Positions 26,704 through 34,884 of a stretch of 64,000 nucleotides of DNA are shown piece by piece. Source of the stretch: Rhodopseudomonas pseudopalustris (lineage in GTDB: Bacteria > Pseudomonadota > Alphaproteobacteria > Rhizobiales > Xanthobacteraceae); the NCBI RefSeq assembly GCF_900110435.1, contig NZ_FODT01000004.1, positions 186,001 through 250,000 of the forward strand. The letters run 5' to 3'. Position 1 is the first letter of the stretch, and every line of letters begins with the position of its first letter. A program made the position numbers and the translations under genes. The notes beneath the pieces were generated by a model. That model did not search any database, was not told the origin of the DNA, and saw only the letters and a program-made list of their open reading frames with translations.

Positions 26704-26874
26704 ATGGCCGAGGATGCGGCTGTGAATGAACATTCACGACGGCGAGTGATTGCACCGATGGCGGATTGGGCGGCCGCCTACGCGCTCCTGCTCAACGTGA
26801 TCCCCGCCAGTGCGCTACTCGCCGCGCAATCGCCGGTCCAACTCGACCTCACCAGAAAGCGCGGCTGCCGGTAA
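26704..26874 (+). CDS. Small ORF, hypothetical (56 aa)
   Basis: A 56-codon frame starts 21 bp after a family A repeat. It has a hydrophobic central segment (WAAAYALLLNVIPASALLAA) flanked by a charged N-terminus and a basic C-terminus (LTRKRGCR). It could encode a one-helix membrane peptide or be the 5' remnant of a longer gene. There is no strong ribosome site, and I do not recognise a family. Confidence 0.3.
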   Translation: MAEDAAVNEHSRRRVIAPMADWAAAYALLLNVIPASALLAAQSPVQLDLTRKRGCR

Positions 26875-26926
26875 CGTCGCGTTCGCTCAGCCGCGCAATA
26901 TCGGCACCCTCTGGTGAGCGGTCTGC

Positions 26927-28042
26927 TCAGGCGGCCGGCGGCTTTGCGGTCGCGGTCGATTGCTGCATACGGTGGAAGCGCAGCACCTGCTGCGCAGTCG
27001 AATTGCGCAACCGATCATAGGTGAGGCGACATTCCTCGAGATCGCCCGATCTGGTCCCGGTCAGTTCGTCGCGCATATGAATGATCGCGTTCACCGTGGA
27101 CCAGGAGAAGTTGCAGACCTTGGCGAGAATCAGCAGGCCTTCGTCGCGGGACTCGACCATCATTGATTCGACGGTTTCCACTGATGTCCCTGCGAGGCAG
27201 GCGATCGCTTGGTTGATCTCGTCGAACTTCTGTTCGTTGGCGAAGAGGAATATCTGGTCTTCGTTGATGCGGCCGTCCTCGAACAGGGCACGTACCAAGC
27301 CATGGGCGATGTTGGTTTGCCGGCTCACCGTCGAGTGAGCAGAGCGCGCCAGCGAAGTCGCTTTCTTCACCGCACTCGACACCTCGGAGGCGGCGGTCGG
27401 ATTCGCCGCCTTGAGCTTCGTCCGCACCGAGGCCGACGCGATGGCGATCAGCTTGAGATATTGTGCGCGCGGGATTGCGCGCTTGCCGAGTTCGGTGGCG
27501 AGGTCGTCGTCCTGCTCGGCTCGTCTGGCGAGCATCGAATAGCCGTTGTCGGAGAATTCGGCGCCGGGATTCTTGACGGTGCTCTGCACCACCTGCTGAT
27601 TACCGATCTCGACGAGCACGTCGGTTACCGCGCCACTTAGCGATTTGCGGTTCGAGATCGCCATCATATGGCCCTGTCCCTTGGTGCGGGCATTGGCGAT
27701 CAGCGTTGCGTCGTCGAGCTGTTCGGACTGCGTGAGCACCGGCGCCGCGATCTCGATCATGTCCTCGAAGGCGAGATGATGGATGATCCGCGGCGGCGCG
27801 TTCACCGGGGCGAGCCGCTGGGCCAGCAGGACCTTTGCGTTGGTTTCGATGTTCCGAACCAGGCAGTTGAAGACATCGTCGAATACCGAGATCTGATCCT
27901 CGGTGTAGTCGACCTCGCCGTCGAGATACAGATCGGTGACCCGGCGCAATGTTTCGACGCGCCGGGCGACCGTGCCGTGCGCGAGCGTGGATTGCAGTTC
28001 ATCGAGAAGATTGGCGGCGGATAGTGCCGATTTTGAACTCAT
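26927..28042 (-). CDS. DUF2336 family protein
   Basis: A 371-residue cytoplasmic, largely helical protein of the DUF2336 family, common in alphaproteobacteria and without established biochemistry. Typical segments are ETLRRVTDLYLDGEVDYTEDQISVFDDVF, the LAPVNAPPRIIHHLAFED segment that follows, and the C-terminal region SRDEGLLILAKVCNFSWSTVNAIIHMR. The ATG at 28042 has AGGACAGAG upstream and follows an in-frame GTG. The end has a short Thr/Ala/Pro-rich tail. It is followed upstream in the same orientation by a diguanylate cyclase gene 37 bp away, suggesting an operon and perhaps a shared regulatory role. A second DUF2336 protein lies at 62648-63619. Confidence 0.85.
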   Translation of the reverse strand: MSSKSALSAANLLDELQSTLAHGTVARRVETLRRVTDLYLDGEVDYTEDQISVFDDVFNCLVRNIETNAKVLLAQRLAPVNAPPRIIHHLAFEDMIEIAAPVLTQSEQLDDATLIANARTKGQGHMMAISNRKSLSGAVTDVLVEIGNQQVVQSTVKNPGAEFSDNGYSMLARRAEQDDDLATELGKRAIPRAQYLKLIAIASASVRTKLKAANPTAASEVSSAVKKATSLARSAHSTVSRQTNIAHGLVRALFEDGRINEDQIFLFANEQKFDEINQAIACLAGTSVETVESMMVESRDEGLLILAKVCNFSWSTVNAIIHMRDELTGTRSGDLEECRLTYDRLRNSTAQQVLRFHRMQQSTATAKPPAA

Positions 28043-28079
28043 CACTCTGTCCTAGAGTCACGATAGGAACCTGAGTCCT

Positions 28080-29225
28080 TCAGGTTGTCGCGATCTTGTT
28101 TCGTCCATCTTCCTTGGCGGCGTAGAGCGCGCGGTCGGCGCGGGCAAGCACGGCTTCGGCGGTTTCGTTCGGCGCCATCGCTGTGACGCCGGCCGACAGC
28201 GTCACCCGCATCCCCGGTGAGAATGCCGTCCAGTCGAGCTCCTCGACGATCTCACGCAGGCGGTCTAGCATCTTATGGGCCTCGTCGCGCGAGGTATTGG
28301 GCAGTAGCAGCAGGAATTCCTCGCCGCCGTAGCGGCCGAACCGGTCGAAGCTGCGGATGTTGGCGAAGATGGTGATCGCGAAGGTCCGCAGCACCTCGTC
28401 GCCGGTGGGATGGCCGAAGCTATCGTTGATCCGTTTGAACCAGTCGAGGTCGATCAGCGCCAGCGACAGCGGCGCCGCGCTGCGGTCGGCCCGGGCGATC
28501 TCGTCGTCGAGCATGCGCATGATGCAGCGCCGATTGTACGAACCGGTCAGCTCGTCTAGCTCGGCGAACTCTTCAATTCGCTGATACGCCTCGCGCAGCT
28601 GCAGGCCGCGCTTGTAGAGCGACTCCCGCAGCGCGCTGGAGTACATCCCGATATACATGCAGCGGCCGACGGTGAGGACCAGCACCAGCATGGTCGCGAG
28701 CCGCTCCAGCAGCGATCCGTGCGGCATCGCCAACGGCGTATCGGTGGAAATGAACAGCACCATCAGCATGCCGGTCATCGCAGTCCAGCAGATCACGCTT
28801 TGGCGTGCGGTCGCGCGCAGCGGGACGAAGCTGAAGATGATGAACAGCGAGCAAATGAACAGGAACGCGACCTGCGGCGCCCACAGGCTGAAGCCCATCA
28901 CCAGCGCCAGATTGAGCAAGGTGGTCGGCAAGACCAGATAGTGGTCCTTGAAACGATCGTGAAAACCGACTTCCGACAACGCGATGCTGGCGACGACGAT
29001 GGCGAAGCCGCAGCCGATATAAGCGGGGACCACGATCTGCGGAATCGTCTCGGCGAAGACGTAGATCTGCAGCAGCGCGGCGTCGGCCAGGTAGCTCGCC
29101 GCGATCAGATCAAACATGTAGCGGCGCTGCTTCATCCTGCGCGCACGGACCGCGAGCGTCCGAGCCTGTTCGGCTCCGTCCGCTTGGCTCGCTGGTATGC
29201 CTGAAATCGCGGCAGTTGATCCCAT
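28080..29225 (-). CDS. Membrane GGDEF diguanylate cyclase
   Basis: A protein of 381 residues with about six transmembrane helices (residues 40-200), then a linker helix and a C-terminal GGDEF domain. The active-site loop reads RYGGEEFLLLLP, an intact GGEEF, so cyclase activity is likely. LDELTGSYNRRCIMRML marks the domain start, and no EAL domain follows. The membrane region resembles the unnamed helical sensors common in rhizobial cyclases rather than MHYT or MASE1. I see no RxxD inhibitory site immediately before the GGEEF. ATG 29225 is preferred to the TTG at 29237. It is upstream of the DUF2336 gene in what looks like one operon. Confidence 0.9.
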   Translation of the reverse strand: MGSTAAISGIPASQADGAEQARTLAVRARRMKQRRYMFDLIAASYLADAALLQIYVFAETIPQIVVPAYIGCGFAIVVASIALSEVGFHDRFKDHYLVLPTTLLNLALVMGFSLWAPQVAFLFICSLFIIFSFVPLRATARQSVICWTAMTGMLMVLFISTDTPLAMPHGSLLERLATMLVLVLTVGRCMYIGMYSSALRESLYKRGLQLREAYQRIEEFAELDELTGSYNRRCIMRMLDDEIARADRSAAPLSLALIDLDWFKRINDSFGHPTGDEVLRTFAITIFANIRSFDRFGRYGGEEFLLLLPNTSRDEAHKMLDRLREIVEELDWTAFSPGMRVTLSAGVTAMAPNETAEAVLARADRALYAAKEDGRNKIATT

Positions 29226-29356
29226 CGTCCGCTTCAATGCCTTTGAGTTAAGGGAACTTACGGGGAAAAGCCTTTAGGTTTGGTATCCGGCCAGACTGTG
29301 CGCCTCCGGAGTTTCCCCCGCATAAGTCTATGATAATAGGGATTAAATTATGGATA

Positions 29357-29391
29357 AAGGTATCCAGTAACCAGTCGCTACTGGATACCTT
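29357..29391. promoter_or_regulatory. 13-bp perfect inverted repeat in a 400-bp intergenic gap
   Basis: AAGGTATCCAGTA (29357-29369) is repeated in perfect inverted orientation at 29379-29391 with a 9-nt loop. It lies within the gap 29226-29637 between the diguanylate cyclase and a second ECF sigma gene. No T-run follows on either strand, so a simple terminator is unlikely. A regulator operator, or an attachment or recombination site, is possible. Nothing else recognisable was seen in this gap. Confidence 0.5.
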
Positions 29392-29637
29392 CCGGCTCGA
29401 CGCGCCGATTGGTCGCGCAATTCTTCGGCGGCTGCTAAAGATTCGAGTCGGATCGCTTGTGGCCCCGGTCGGGATCGTGGACCAAGGTCCGAGCAGCTCG
29501 GGCTCGGAGTGACGCAGGGTTCATAGTTCTGTGCTCGACCTCACAGAAGCGCTATGGCACGTGGCTAAGATGATGAATTTGCCTTTGTCTGTCGAACCTT
29601 CCGCGGGTGTCAGCCGACATATTGTGCGAGACGGCCA

Positions 29638-30207
29638 GTGATTACCAAGCAGGCGACTGCGGACGAGGTTCTGATTACCCGCATTGCCTGTGGCGATCGC
29701 GCGGCGATGCAAGTCCTCTTTGGCAGGCATCATGTTCGGATTTTTCGCTTCGGGCTGCGGCTGGTGCGGAACGAACAGGTCGCGGAAGACCTTGTCAGCG
29801 AGGTGTTCCTCGACGTGTGGCGCCAAGCGGGAAAGTTCGAGGGTCGGTCTTCTGTTTCCACCTGGCTGCTGGCGATTACACGGTTCAAGGCGCTGTCTGC
29901 GCTGAGACGCCGCAAAGACGCCGAACTGGATGATGAGGCCGCCGCTGCGATCGAGGATCCGTCCGATGGTCCGGAACTGGCGGTACAGAAAAAGGACACG
30001 AGCGATGTGTTGCGAAAGTGCCTCGAGGGACTTTCGCCCGACCATCGGGAAATCGTCGATCTCGTCTACTACCATGAAAAATCGGTGGAGGAGGTCGCAA
30101 ATATCGTCGGAATTCCGGAGAATACTGTGAAGACCCGACTGTTCTATGCGCGCAAGAAACTGGCCGATCTGCTGCAGGCAGCCGGCGTGCAGCGAGGCTG
30201 GCCATGA
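29638..30207 (+). CDS. ECF RNA polymerase sigma factor
   Basis: A 189-residue ECF sigma factor starting at GTG 29638. Region 2 is clear (EDLVSEVFLDVWRQAGKFEG, STWLLAITRFKALSALRRRK), and region 4 is clear (LEGLSPDHREIVDLVYYHEKSVEEVANIVGIPENTVKTRLFYARKKL). The acidic linker DDEAAAAIEDPSDGPE is typical of ECF proteins with a coupled anti-sigma factor. The stop overlaps the next gene's start by 4 bp. The anti-sigma factor follows, and the downstream regulon is unknown. An inverted repeat 250 bp upstream might take part in control. Confidence 0.92.
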   Translation: MITKQATADEVLITRIACGDRAAMQVLFGRHHVRIFRFGLRLVRNEQVAEDLVSEVFLDVWRQAGKFEGRSSVSTWLLAITRFKALSALRRRKDAELDDEAAAAIEDPSDGPELAVQKKDTSDVLRKCLEGLSPDHREIVDLVYYHEKSVEEVANIVGIPENTVKTRLFYARKKLADLLQAAGVQRGWP

Positions 30208-31028
30208 TGGCGATGAGCAAATCGATGCGCGAGCATCAGGAGCCGGGCGACATCGAGGCGCTTCTGCCCTGGTATGCCGCGGGAACGCTGAACGTCCGCG
30301 ACAGCCGCCGGGTTGCCGAAGCGTTGGAGCGCGATCCGGAACTCGCGAAGCAATACGCTGTGGCGCTTGATGAATATGCCGCGACCATCGAGCTGAATGA
30401 GAGCCTCGGCGCGCCGTCGTCGAAGGCGATGCAGAAGCTGTTCGCAGCGATCGACGCAGAGCCGGCACGTCCGGCGCAGGCGGTGTCGCAGCAACCGGGG
30501 CAGGGGTTCGGCGCGCGTTTCACGGGCTTTTTTGAAGGCCTGTCGCCGAAGGTGCTGGCCTGGTCCGCCTCGGCTGCCAGTGTGGCGCTGGTGCTGCAGG
30601 CTGGGTTGATCGGGGCGATGGTGGCGTGGACGCCTGGCGGCATGTCGGAAACGGCGTCTTATCCGCCGGCGGGCGACGTTGCGCCTGCAGCGCGTGCCGA
30701 GACTGTCCGGCCGGCCGCGCCGCCTACGGTTCCGGCGCCCGCGCTTGTGGCTCCGCCGCCCGCTGCGGTGCAACGCTCCGCGCCGTTGACCCGCAGCCTC
30801 GGCGCGGAAAGCAGCCTGCGCGCCTTCGTCCGCTTCGTGCCGGATGCGCGCGCATCGGAGATTGCGGCGTTGCTGGACGCATATCAGGCCTCGGTCGTCG
30901 ACAGCGGCAAAGGCGGCGTGTTCCGGCTGCAGTTCGCCGCCGGACAGATTTCAAAACAGGATCATGACAGGTTGATCGCCCGCCTGCAGAATGAGGCGAT
31001 CGTGGGCACGGTGCTGCCAGCGCCGTAG
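30204..31028 (+). CDS. Anti-sigma factor with periplasmic protease-propeptide-like domain
   Basis: A 274-residue single-pass membrane protein. An N-terminal cytoplasmic segment (DIEALLPWYAAGTLNVRDSRRVAEALERDPELAKQY) has the anti-sigma arrangement, without an obvious zinc-binding HxxxCxxC. A membrane helix lies near residues 115-140. A Pro/Ala-rich spacer follows, then residues about 205-274 resemble the propeptide-like domain found in fervidolysin/subtilase precursors (SLRAFVRFVPDARASEIAALL, VDSGKGGVFRLQF). The gene overlaps the sigma gene by 4 bp, the standard coupling. The C-terminal domain could bind a protease or a peptide signal; that is inference. Confidence 0.75.
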   Translation: MMAMSKSMREHQEPGDIEALLPWYAAGTLNVRDSRRVAEALERDPELAKQYAVALDEYAATIELNESLGAPSSKAMQKLFAAIDAEPARPAQAVSQQPGQGFGARFTGFFEGLSPKVLAWSASAASVALVLQAGLIGAMVAWTPGGMSETASYPPAGDVAPAARAETVRPAAPPTVPAPALVAPPPAAVQRSAPLTRSLGAESSLRAFVRFVPDARASEIAALLDAYQASVVDSGKGGVFRLQFAAGQISKQDHDRLIARLQNEAIVGTVLPAP

Positions 31029-31219
31029 CAGGCTTGATAGGCGACGCGTTTCGCCCTGCGCCGCCACGCTGATCATTTCATTTGAACGGCGAACCTTCCC
31101 GCAGCGCGGCCATCTGTTGTCGGAATCGACGATTTGAACCTCTGCTCGGGGCACTTCTTCGCGCTGTGACGGGTTGCGGCACCGGCCGCAGAAAAGATCG
31201 CGAAAAATTCGCAACCGCG

Positions 31220-31370
31220 TTGAACGTTTGGCGTTGGCCCGCTGACAAATCGTTGTGGGAGCGGAAAGCCCCTCCCCAACGAGGCTGTATTCGGCGCGAG
31301 CGCCCATCCACCCCAGCGCCAATATGGCTTGACCCGCCCGGTTGTCCCCCCGGGCGGGTCATTTCGTTTT
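31220..31370 (+). ncRNA. Candidate small RNA with intrinsic terminator
   Basis: A stretch without a convincing ORF ends in a strong terminator-like hairpin at 31331-31360. The region upstream contains a TTGAAC box at 31220, several hairpins (such as GGCGCGAGCGCC and GGGAG with CTCCC) and an exposed C-rich CCCCTCCCC that could pair with ribosome sites. No protein gene ends at this terminator, so it may end an independent transcript. No known RNA family was identified. Confidence 0.3.
31331..31370 (+). terminator. Strong rho-independent terminator-like hairpin
   Basis: GACCCGCCCGG (31331-31341) and CCGGGCGGGTC (31350-31360) form a perfect 11-bp stem with an 8-nt loop, followed by ATTTCGTTTT. 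The nearest upstream gene, the anti-sigma gene, ends about 300 bp earlier. The terminator therefore serves either a long 3' UTR or a separate small transcript. Confidence 0.6.
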
Positions 31371-31515
31371 AGCGGCGCATCAATCCCGCCATCACGCAGT
31401 CCTTGCAGACCCGATGTCGGCGCTTGAAGCCGCGCGAGGGGCGCTGATTCGATTCCAATCGCAATTCCGACTTCGTGGCACTACGGGGGCACCGATCCGT
31501 CTGGACTTGGTAAAT

Positions 31516-31529
31516 TTTTGTTAACAAAA
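31516..31529. promoter_or_regulatory. 14-bp palindrome before the TIGR03809-like gene
   Basis: TTTTGTTAACAAAA is a perfect palindrome about 70 bp before the next gene start. In a high-GC genome such an A+T-rich palindrome in promoter DNA suggests an operator. The regulator is unknown. Confidence 0.35.
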
Positions 31530-31598
31530 TGTCTCCTATGCTTGCGTCGATTCGTGAGTTGCGTGCGTCCGTTTCCCCCATCATCTGGCGGATAGAAT

Positions 31599-32141
31599 AT
31601 GGAACTGACCGACGCATCGCGCGGCCGCGCGATTGTCGAGCGCTGGTGTGTGCTCGCCGAACAGCGGCTGGAATATCTCACCGAACTGTTCGAAACCGGC
31701 CGCTGGCGGCGTTTCTTCAGCGAGGTCGCTTTTCTGGAGAACATTCAGGAAGCCAAGGCCGCGGTCGAGACCTGGCGCGATCTTCTCGATCGCGAGGCCT
31801 CTGTCGGCAATCAGCCGGCCGACCTGTCCTGGCTCGGCCGCAACAAGAATCTGCCGCCTCGCCCGATCTTCTATCTCAGCGATGAGACCGCGGCTGATTT
31901 TGCCGAGACCCGTCGATTCGCATCGCCGTCGGCTGCACCGGCTTCGGCATGTGCATCAATCGAGATCGACGAAGAGCCGAGCCCGCCGCGTCTGAGCATC
32001 GTGGCGTCGGTCGAGCCAGACTTTGCGATCGATCCGGATGTCGTCGAACTGACCCAACCCGACGAGCCGCCGGCCTGGCAGCATGCACTCGACCTTGGGC
32101 AACTTGCAGAGCGCTATCCCTTGCTGCGCAAGGCGGGGTAG
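31599..32141 (+). CDS. TIGR03809-like hypothetical protein
   Basis: A 180-residue soluble protein. The N-terminal 80 residues are well organised (RGRAIVERWCVLAEQRLEYL, TELFETGRWRRFFSEVAFLE, NIQEAKAAVETWRDLLDRE), a helical block I associate with the TIGR03809 family of Bradyrhizobium and Rhodopseudomonas. The remainder is acidic and Pro/Ser/Ala-rich and probably disordered. TIGR03809 is named next to TIGR03808, and a TIGR03808-like beta-helix gene lies 4 kb away at 35828-37180. Function is unknown. The start follows an A+T-rich palindrome. Confidence 0.65.
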   Translation: MELTDASRGRAIVERWCVLAEQRLEYLTELFETGRWRRFFSEVAFLENIQEAKAAVETWRDLLDREASVGNQPADLSWLGRNKNLPPRPIFYLSDETAADFAETRRFASPSAAPASACASIEIDEEPSPPRLSIVASVEPDFAIDPDVVELTQPDEPPAWQHALDLGQLAERYPLLRKAG

Positions 32142-32710
32142 GCCGCGCGCGCAGGATCGGCCGTAGTGGTCTGCATCGGCCTGACAACTACAGCGAACAG
32201 GATTTTCAATTTTAGGAATGAGGCATCCGACGCGCGGAGGTCTCGATACGACGCATCGGCGAGCAGATTGTTCGATATGCGGCGACCTGTCGCTGCGACC
32301 AATCGAGTAGCTTCTAAAACTTTCGGCGAAAGGAAAACCATCCGCGTAGGAGTGAACAGACCGTGCGCGGTCGATCAAGAGAGGCGTGTGCTGTCAACAA
32401 GTACAACGGGAATAAGGCTTTGAGTTGCTCGTTTTGATTGGGATCAATCGCCCGGCGTTCGCCGCTGCTGCGTCGCGAATCCGACCAATCATTCAATTTG
32501 CGATTCATACCGCACGCCTCGTTAAACGTTTTATATGGAATTCGGCGCACTGCTCGCGTGCGGATGTCGCCTTCCGCTCAGAACATGCACGCCAGGGAGA
32601 TCTGCCGCGACGACTCAAACTGGGTACGCGTTGCGGTGGATCGGTGCTTGGCGTGACCCGAACGGTTGCCGACAAACCGCCGATTCCGCGCTCGCAGTGA
32701 AAGTCAGGTC
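32142..32710. other. Intergenic stretch of about 570 bp before the chemoreceptor gene
   Basis: No convincing ORF, repeat or terminator was found. Sequence is mixed, with A+T-rich patches near 32400-32545. It probably contains the chemoreceptor promoter, but I see no clear match to a known consensus. Confidence 0.5.
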
Positions 32711-34777
32711 ATGACCCGCACAACCCAGTCGATTGCCGCACCAGAGTCTTTCAGACTCCTCGCACTGTTTACCAATCTCAAGATCGGCACCAAGATTTCG
32801 ATCGGCTTCGCCGCCCTTCAGGTGCTGATGGCAGTGCTCGCCGTCATGAACTACTCCAGCTTCGGTACGATTGGGGCGGCGTTTACGTCGTTCGGTCAAC
32901 GCGTCGAGGTCGTCGACGTCGCTCACGGGATCGATCGCGGATTCGGCTCCTTCCGCAGCATCGTGCAAGAATACGGCCTGACCGGAGACGACGCCCTGCT
33001 CGGCGAAGCGGAGCAGCGCAAGCAACAGCTCGCCGACAGCATCGCGCAGGGCTCGCGGCATATCCAGAGTCCCGAGACCCAAGCTGTCATGGCCGATATC
33101 GGCCGACAGTTCGGCACTTACAGCATGCAGTTCGCTGAGGTCATCAAGCTGCGGCAGAGTCAGAACCAGCTGACGCTCGAGGTGCTCGGTCCGGTCGGCC
33201 AACGTATCATGACCAAGCTCGAGCAATTGCAGAGCACGACAATGGCCGGCGATGGCAATAGCGGCAACGCGCTGCTGGTCGGGCAGGCGTTGAAGCAGGT
33301 CCTGTTGATGCGGCTTGCCGTCGTCAAGGTGCTGGGGATCCGGATCGAGAAGGATGCGTCGACCGCTGCCGAGAAGGCGCTGTCGGAGCTGAAGATCACG
33401 ATGTCGGCGCTGAAGACGTCGCTCCGCACCGACGCGGAGCAGAAACAGATCGGCGCGATCGAGACCGATCTCGCGCTGTATTCCGACGGCTTCCGTCGGG
33501 CGTCGCGTGACGTCAGTGCGGTCGAGGCGAAGATCGGCGAGATGGCCCAGATCGCGCAGTCGCTGTCCGCTTCGGCCGTGCGAATCAATCAGACCGGCGT
33601 CGCCGAGCAGAAGCAGATCGGAGATGAGACCAGAGCGCTGGTCGCGGATACAAGGTACCAAACGCTGATCATCACCATCGCGGCTCAGTTGCTCGGCTTC
33701 GTGCTCGGCTGGCTGATCGGTCGGGCGGTGTCGCGCCCAATCGTGAAGATCTCCGACACGATGCGGGAGCTTGCGTCCGGCAATCTCGACGTCGCCGTCG
33801 CCGGTTCGGGGCGGCAGGACGAGATCGGCCTGATGGCCTGCACCGTCGAAGTGTTCAAGACCAATGCGCTCGACGTCCGGCGGTTGAAGGTCGAGCAGGA
33901 GGCGGCCGAGCAGCGCGTCGCCGAGGAGCACAAGGCGGAGATGCGACGGCTGGCCGATGATTTCGAAGGCGCAGTCGGCCAGATCATCCAGACCGTCACC
34001 TCGGCCTCGACCGAGCTGGAAGCCTCTGCCGGCACGCTGACGTCGACGGCTGATCGCTCGCAGGAGCTCGCGACCTCGGTTGCGGCGGCGTCCGAGCAGG
34101 CGTCGGCCAATGTGCAGTCGGTCGCCTCGGCAACCGAGCAGATGGCGTCGTCGATCTCCGAGATCAGCCGCCAGGTTCAGGAATCGGCGCGGATCGCCGG
34201 AGAAGCGGTGGATCAGGCGCGCAAGACCAACCAGCGGATCGGCCACCTCTCCGAGGCGGCGAACCGGATCGGCGATGTCGTCGACCTGATCAACACCATC
34301 GCGGGACAGACCAACCTGCTGGCGCTGAACGCCACAATCGAAGCGGCGCGCGCCGGCGACGCTGGTCGCGGCTTTGCGGTGGTCGCCTCTGAGGTCAAGG
34401 CGCTTGCCGAGCAAACTGCCAAGGCGACCGGAGAGATCAGCCAGCAGATCAGCGGCATGCAGGCGGCGACGCAGGACTCGGTCGGTGCCATCCGTGAAAT
34501 CGGCGGTACCATCGAGCGGATGTCGGAGATTGCTTCGACGATCGCTTCGGCGGTGGAGGAGCAGGGAGCTGCGACCCAGGAGATCTCCCGCAACGTGCAA
34601 CAAGCGGCGCAGGGCACCCACCTGGTCTCGACCAACATCACCGACGTGCAGCGCGGCGCCACCGAGACCGGTTCGGCTTCCTCTCAGGTCCTCGCCGCCG
34701 CGCAATCGTTGTCGCGCGACAGTGGCCTGCTGCGGCAGGAGGTCAGCCGCTTTGTCGAGACGGTGCGTGCGGCGTAG
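32711..34777 (+). CDS. Methyl-accepting chemotaxis protein
   Basis: A 688-residue chemoreceptor. Layout: cytoplasmic start, TM1 (about residues 27-50), a periplasmic helical sensor of about 260 residues, TM2 near 320-345, HAMP ([18 protein letters not shown]), then the coiled-coil signalling domain. The hairpin tip that binds CheA/CheW reads [21 protein letters not shown], followed by [19 protein letters not shown] 16-residue insertion-like Gln/Glu-rich helix ([18 protein letters not shown]) links HAMP and the hairpin. ATG 32711 is chosen over 32666. The stop codon is the first triplet of a dispersed repeat. It converges on a truncated relative at 34885-35673. Confidence 0.93.
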   Translation: MTRTTQSIAAPESFRLLALFTNLKIGTKISIGFAALQVLMAVLAVMNYSSFGTIGAAFTSFGQRVEVVDVAHGIDRGFGSFRSIVQEYGLTGDDALLGEAEQRKQQLADSIAQGSRHIQSPETQAVMADIGRQFGTYSMQFAEVIKLRQSQNQLTLEVLGPVGQRIMTKLEQLQSTTMAGDGNSGNALLVGQALKQVLLMRLAVVKVLGIRIEKDASTAAEKALSELKITMSALKTSLRTDAEQKQIGAIETDLALYSDGFRRASRDVSAVEAKIGEMAQIAQSLSASAVRINQTGVAEQKQIGDETRALVADTRYQTLIITIAAQLLGFVLGWLIGRAVSRPIVKISDTMRELASGNLDVAVAGSGRQDEIGLMACTVEVFKTNALDVRRLKVEQEAAEQRVAEEHKAEMRRLADDFEGAVGQIIQTVTSASTELEASAGTLTSTADRSQELATSVAAASEQASANVQSVASATEQMASSISEISRQVQESARIAGEAVDQARKTNQRIGHLSEAANRIGDVVDLINTIAGQTNLLALNATIEAARAGDAGRGFAVVASEVKALAEQTAKATGEISQQISGMQAATQDSVGAIREIGGTIERMSEIASTIASAVEEQGAATQEISRNVQQAAQGTHLVSTNITDVQRGATETGSASSQVLAAAQSLSRDSGLLRQEVSRFVETVRAA

Positions 34778-34867
34778 AGCATGATCCCGAAAGCGGACTC
34801 CGCTTTTCGGGATAGCTCGAACAACAAGCTGGAGCAGGATGACGACTCGAAGATGAGTCATCCTGCT
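34775..34867. terminator. Two consecutive hairpins between convergent chemoreceptor genes
   Basis: Hairpin 1 (34784-34813) pairs ATCCCGAAAGCGG with CCGCTTTTCGGGAT with one bulged A. Hairpin 2 (34833-34867) is a perfect 11-bp stem, AGCAGGATGAC with GTCATCCTGCT. They lie between the intact receptor and its convergent relative and could terminate in both directions. The segment starting TAGAGCATGATCCCGAAA looks like a dispersed element of this bacterial group and supplies the receptor's stop codon. Confidence 0.55.
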
Positions 34868-34884
34868 TCAGCCGGACCCATCGA

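Larger units (their letters stand above)
31029..31598. other. Intergenic stretch of about 570 bp after the anti-sigma gene
   Basis: No open frame here is convincing. The stretch holds a candidate small RNA ending in a strong hairpin (31331-31360) and a 14-bp palindrome (31516-31529) before the next gene. Both are listed separately. Confidence 0.5.

Noticed and set aside
29226-29290. EcfG-type promoter (GGAAC-N16/17-CGTT) near GGGAAC at 29250
   Set aside because: No CGTT at the required spacing.
29330-29512. A 60-codon ORF spanning the 13-bp inverted repeat
   Set aside because: No ribosome site, no family and the repeat explains the conserved-looking sequence.
32615-34861. A 748-codon reverse frame opposite the chemoreceptor gene
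   Set aside because: Low-complexity Arg/Asp/Leu-rich shadow of the chemoreceptor; no domain or ribosome site.
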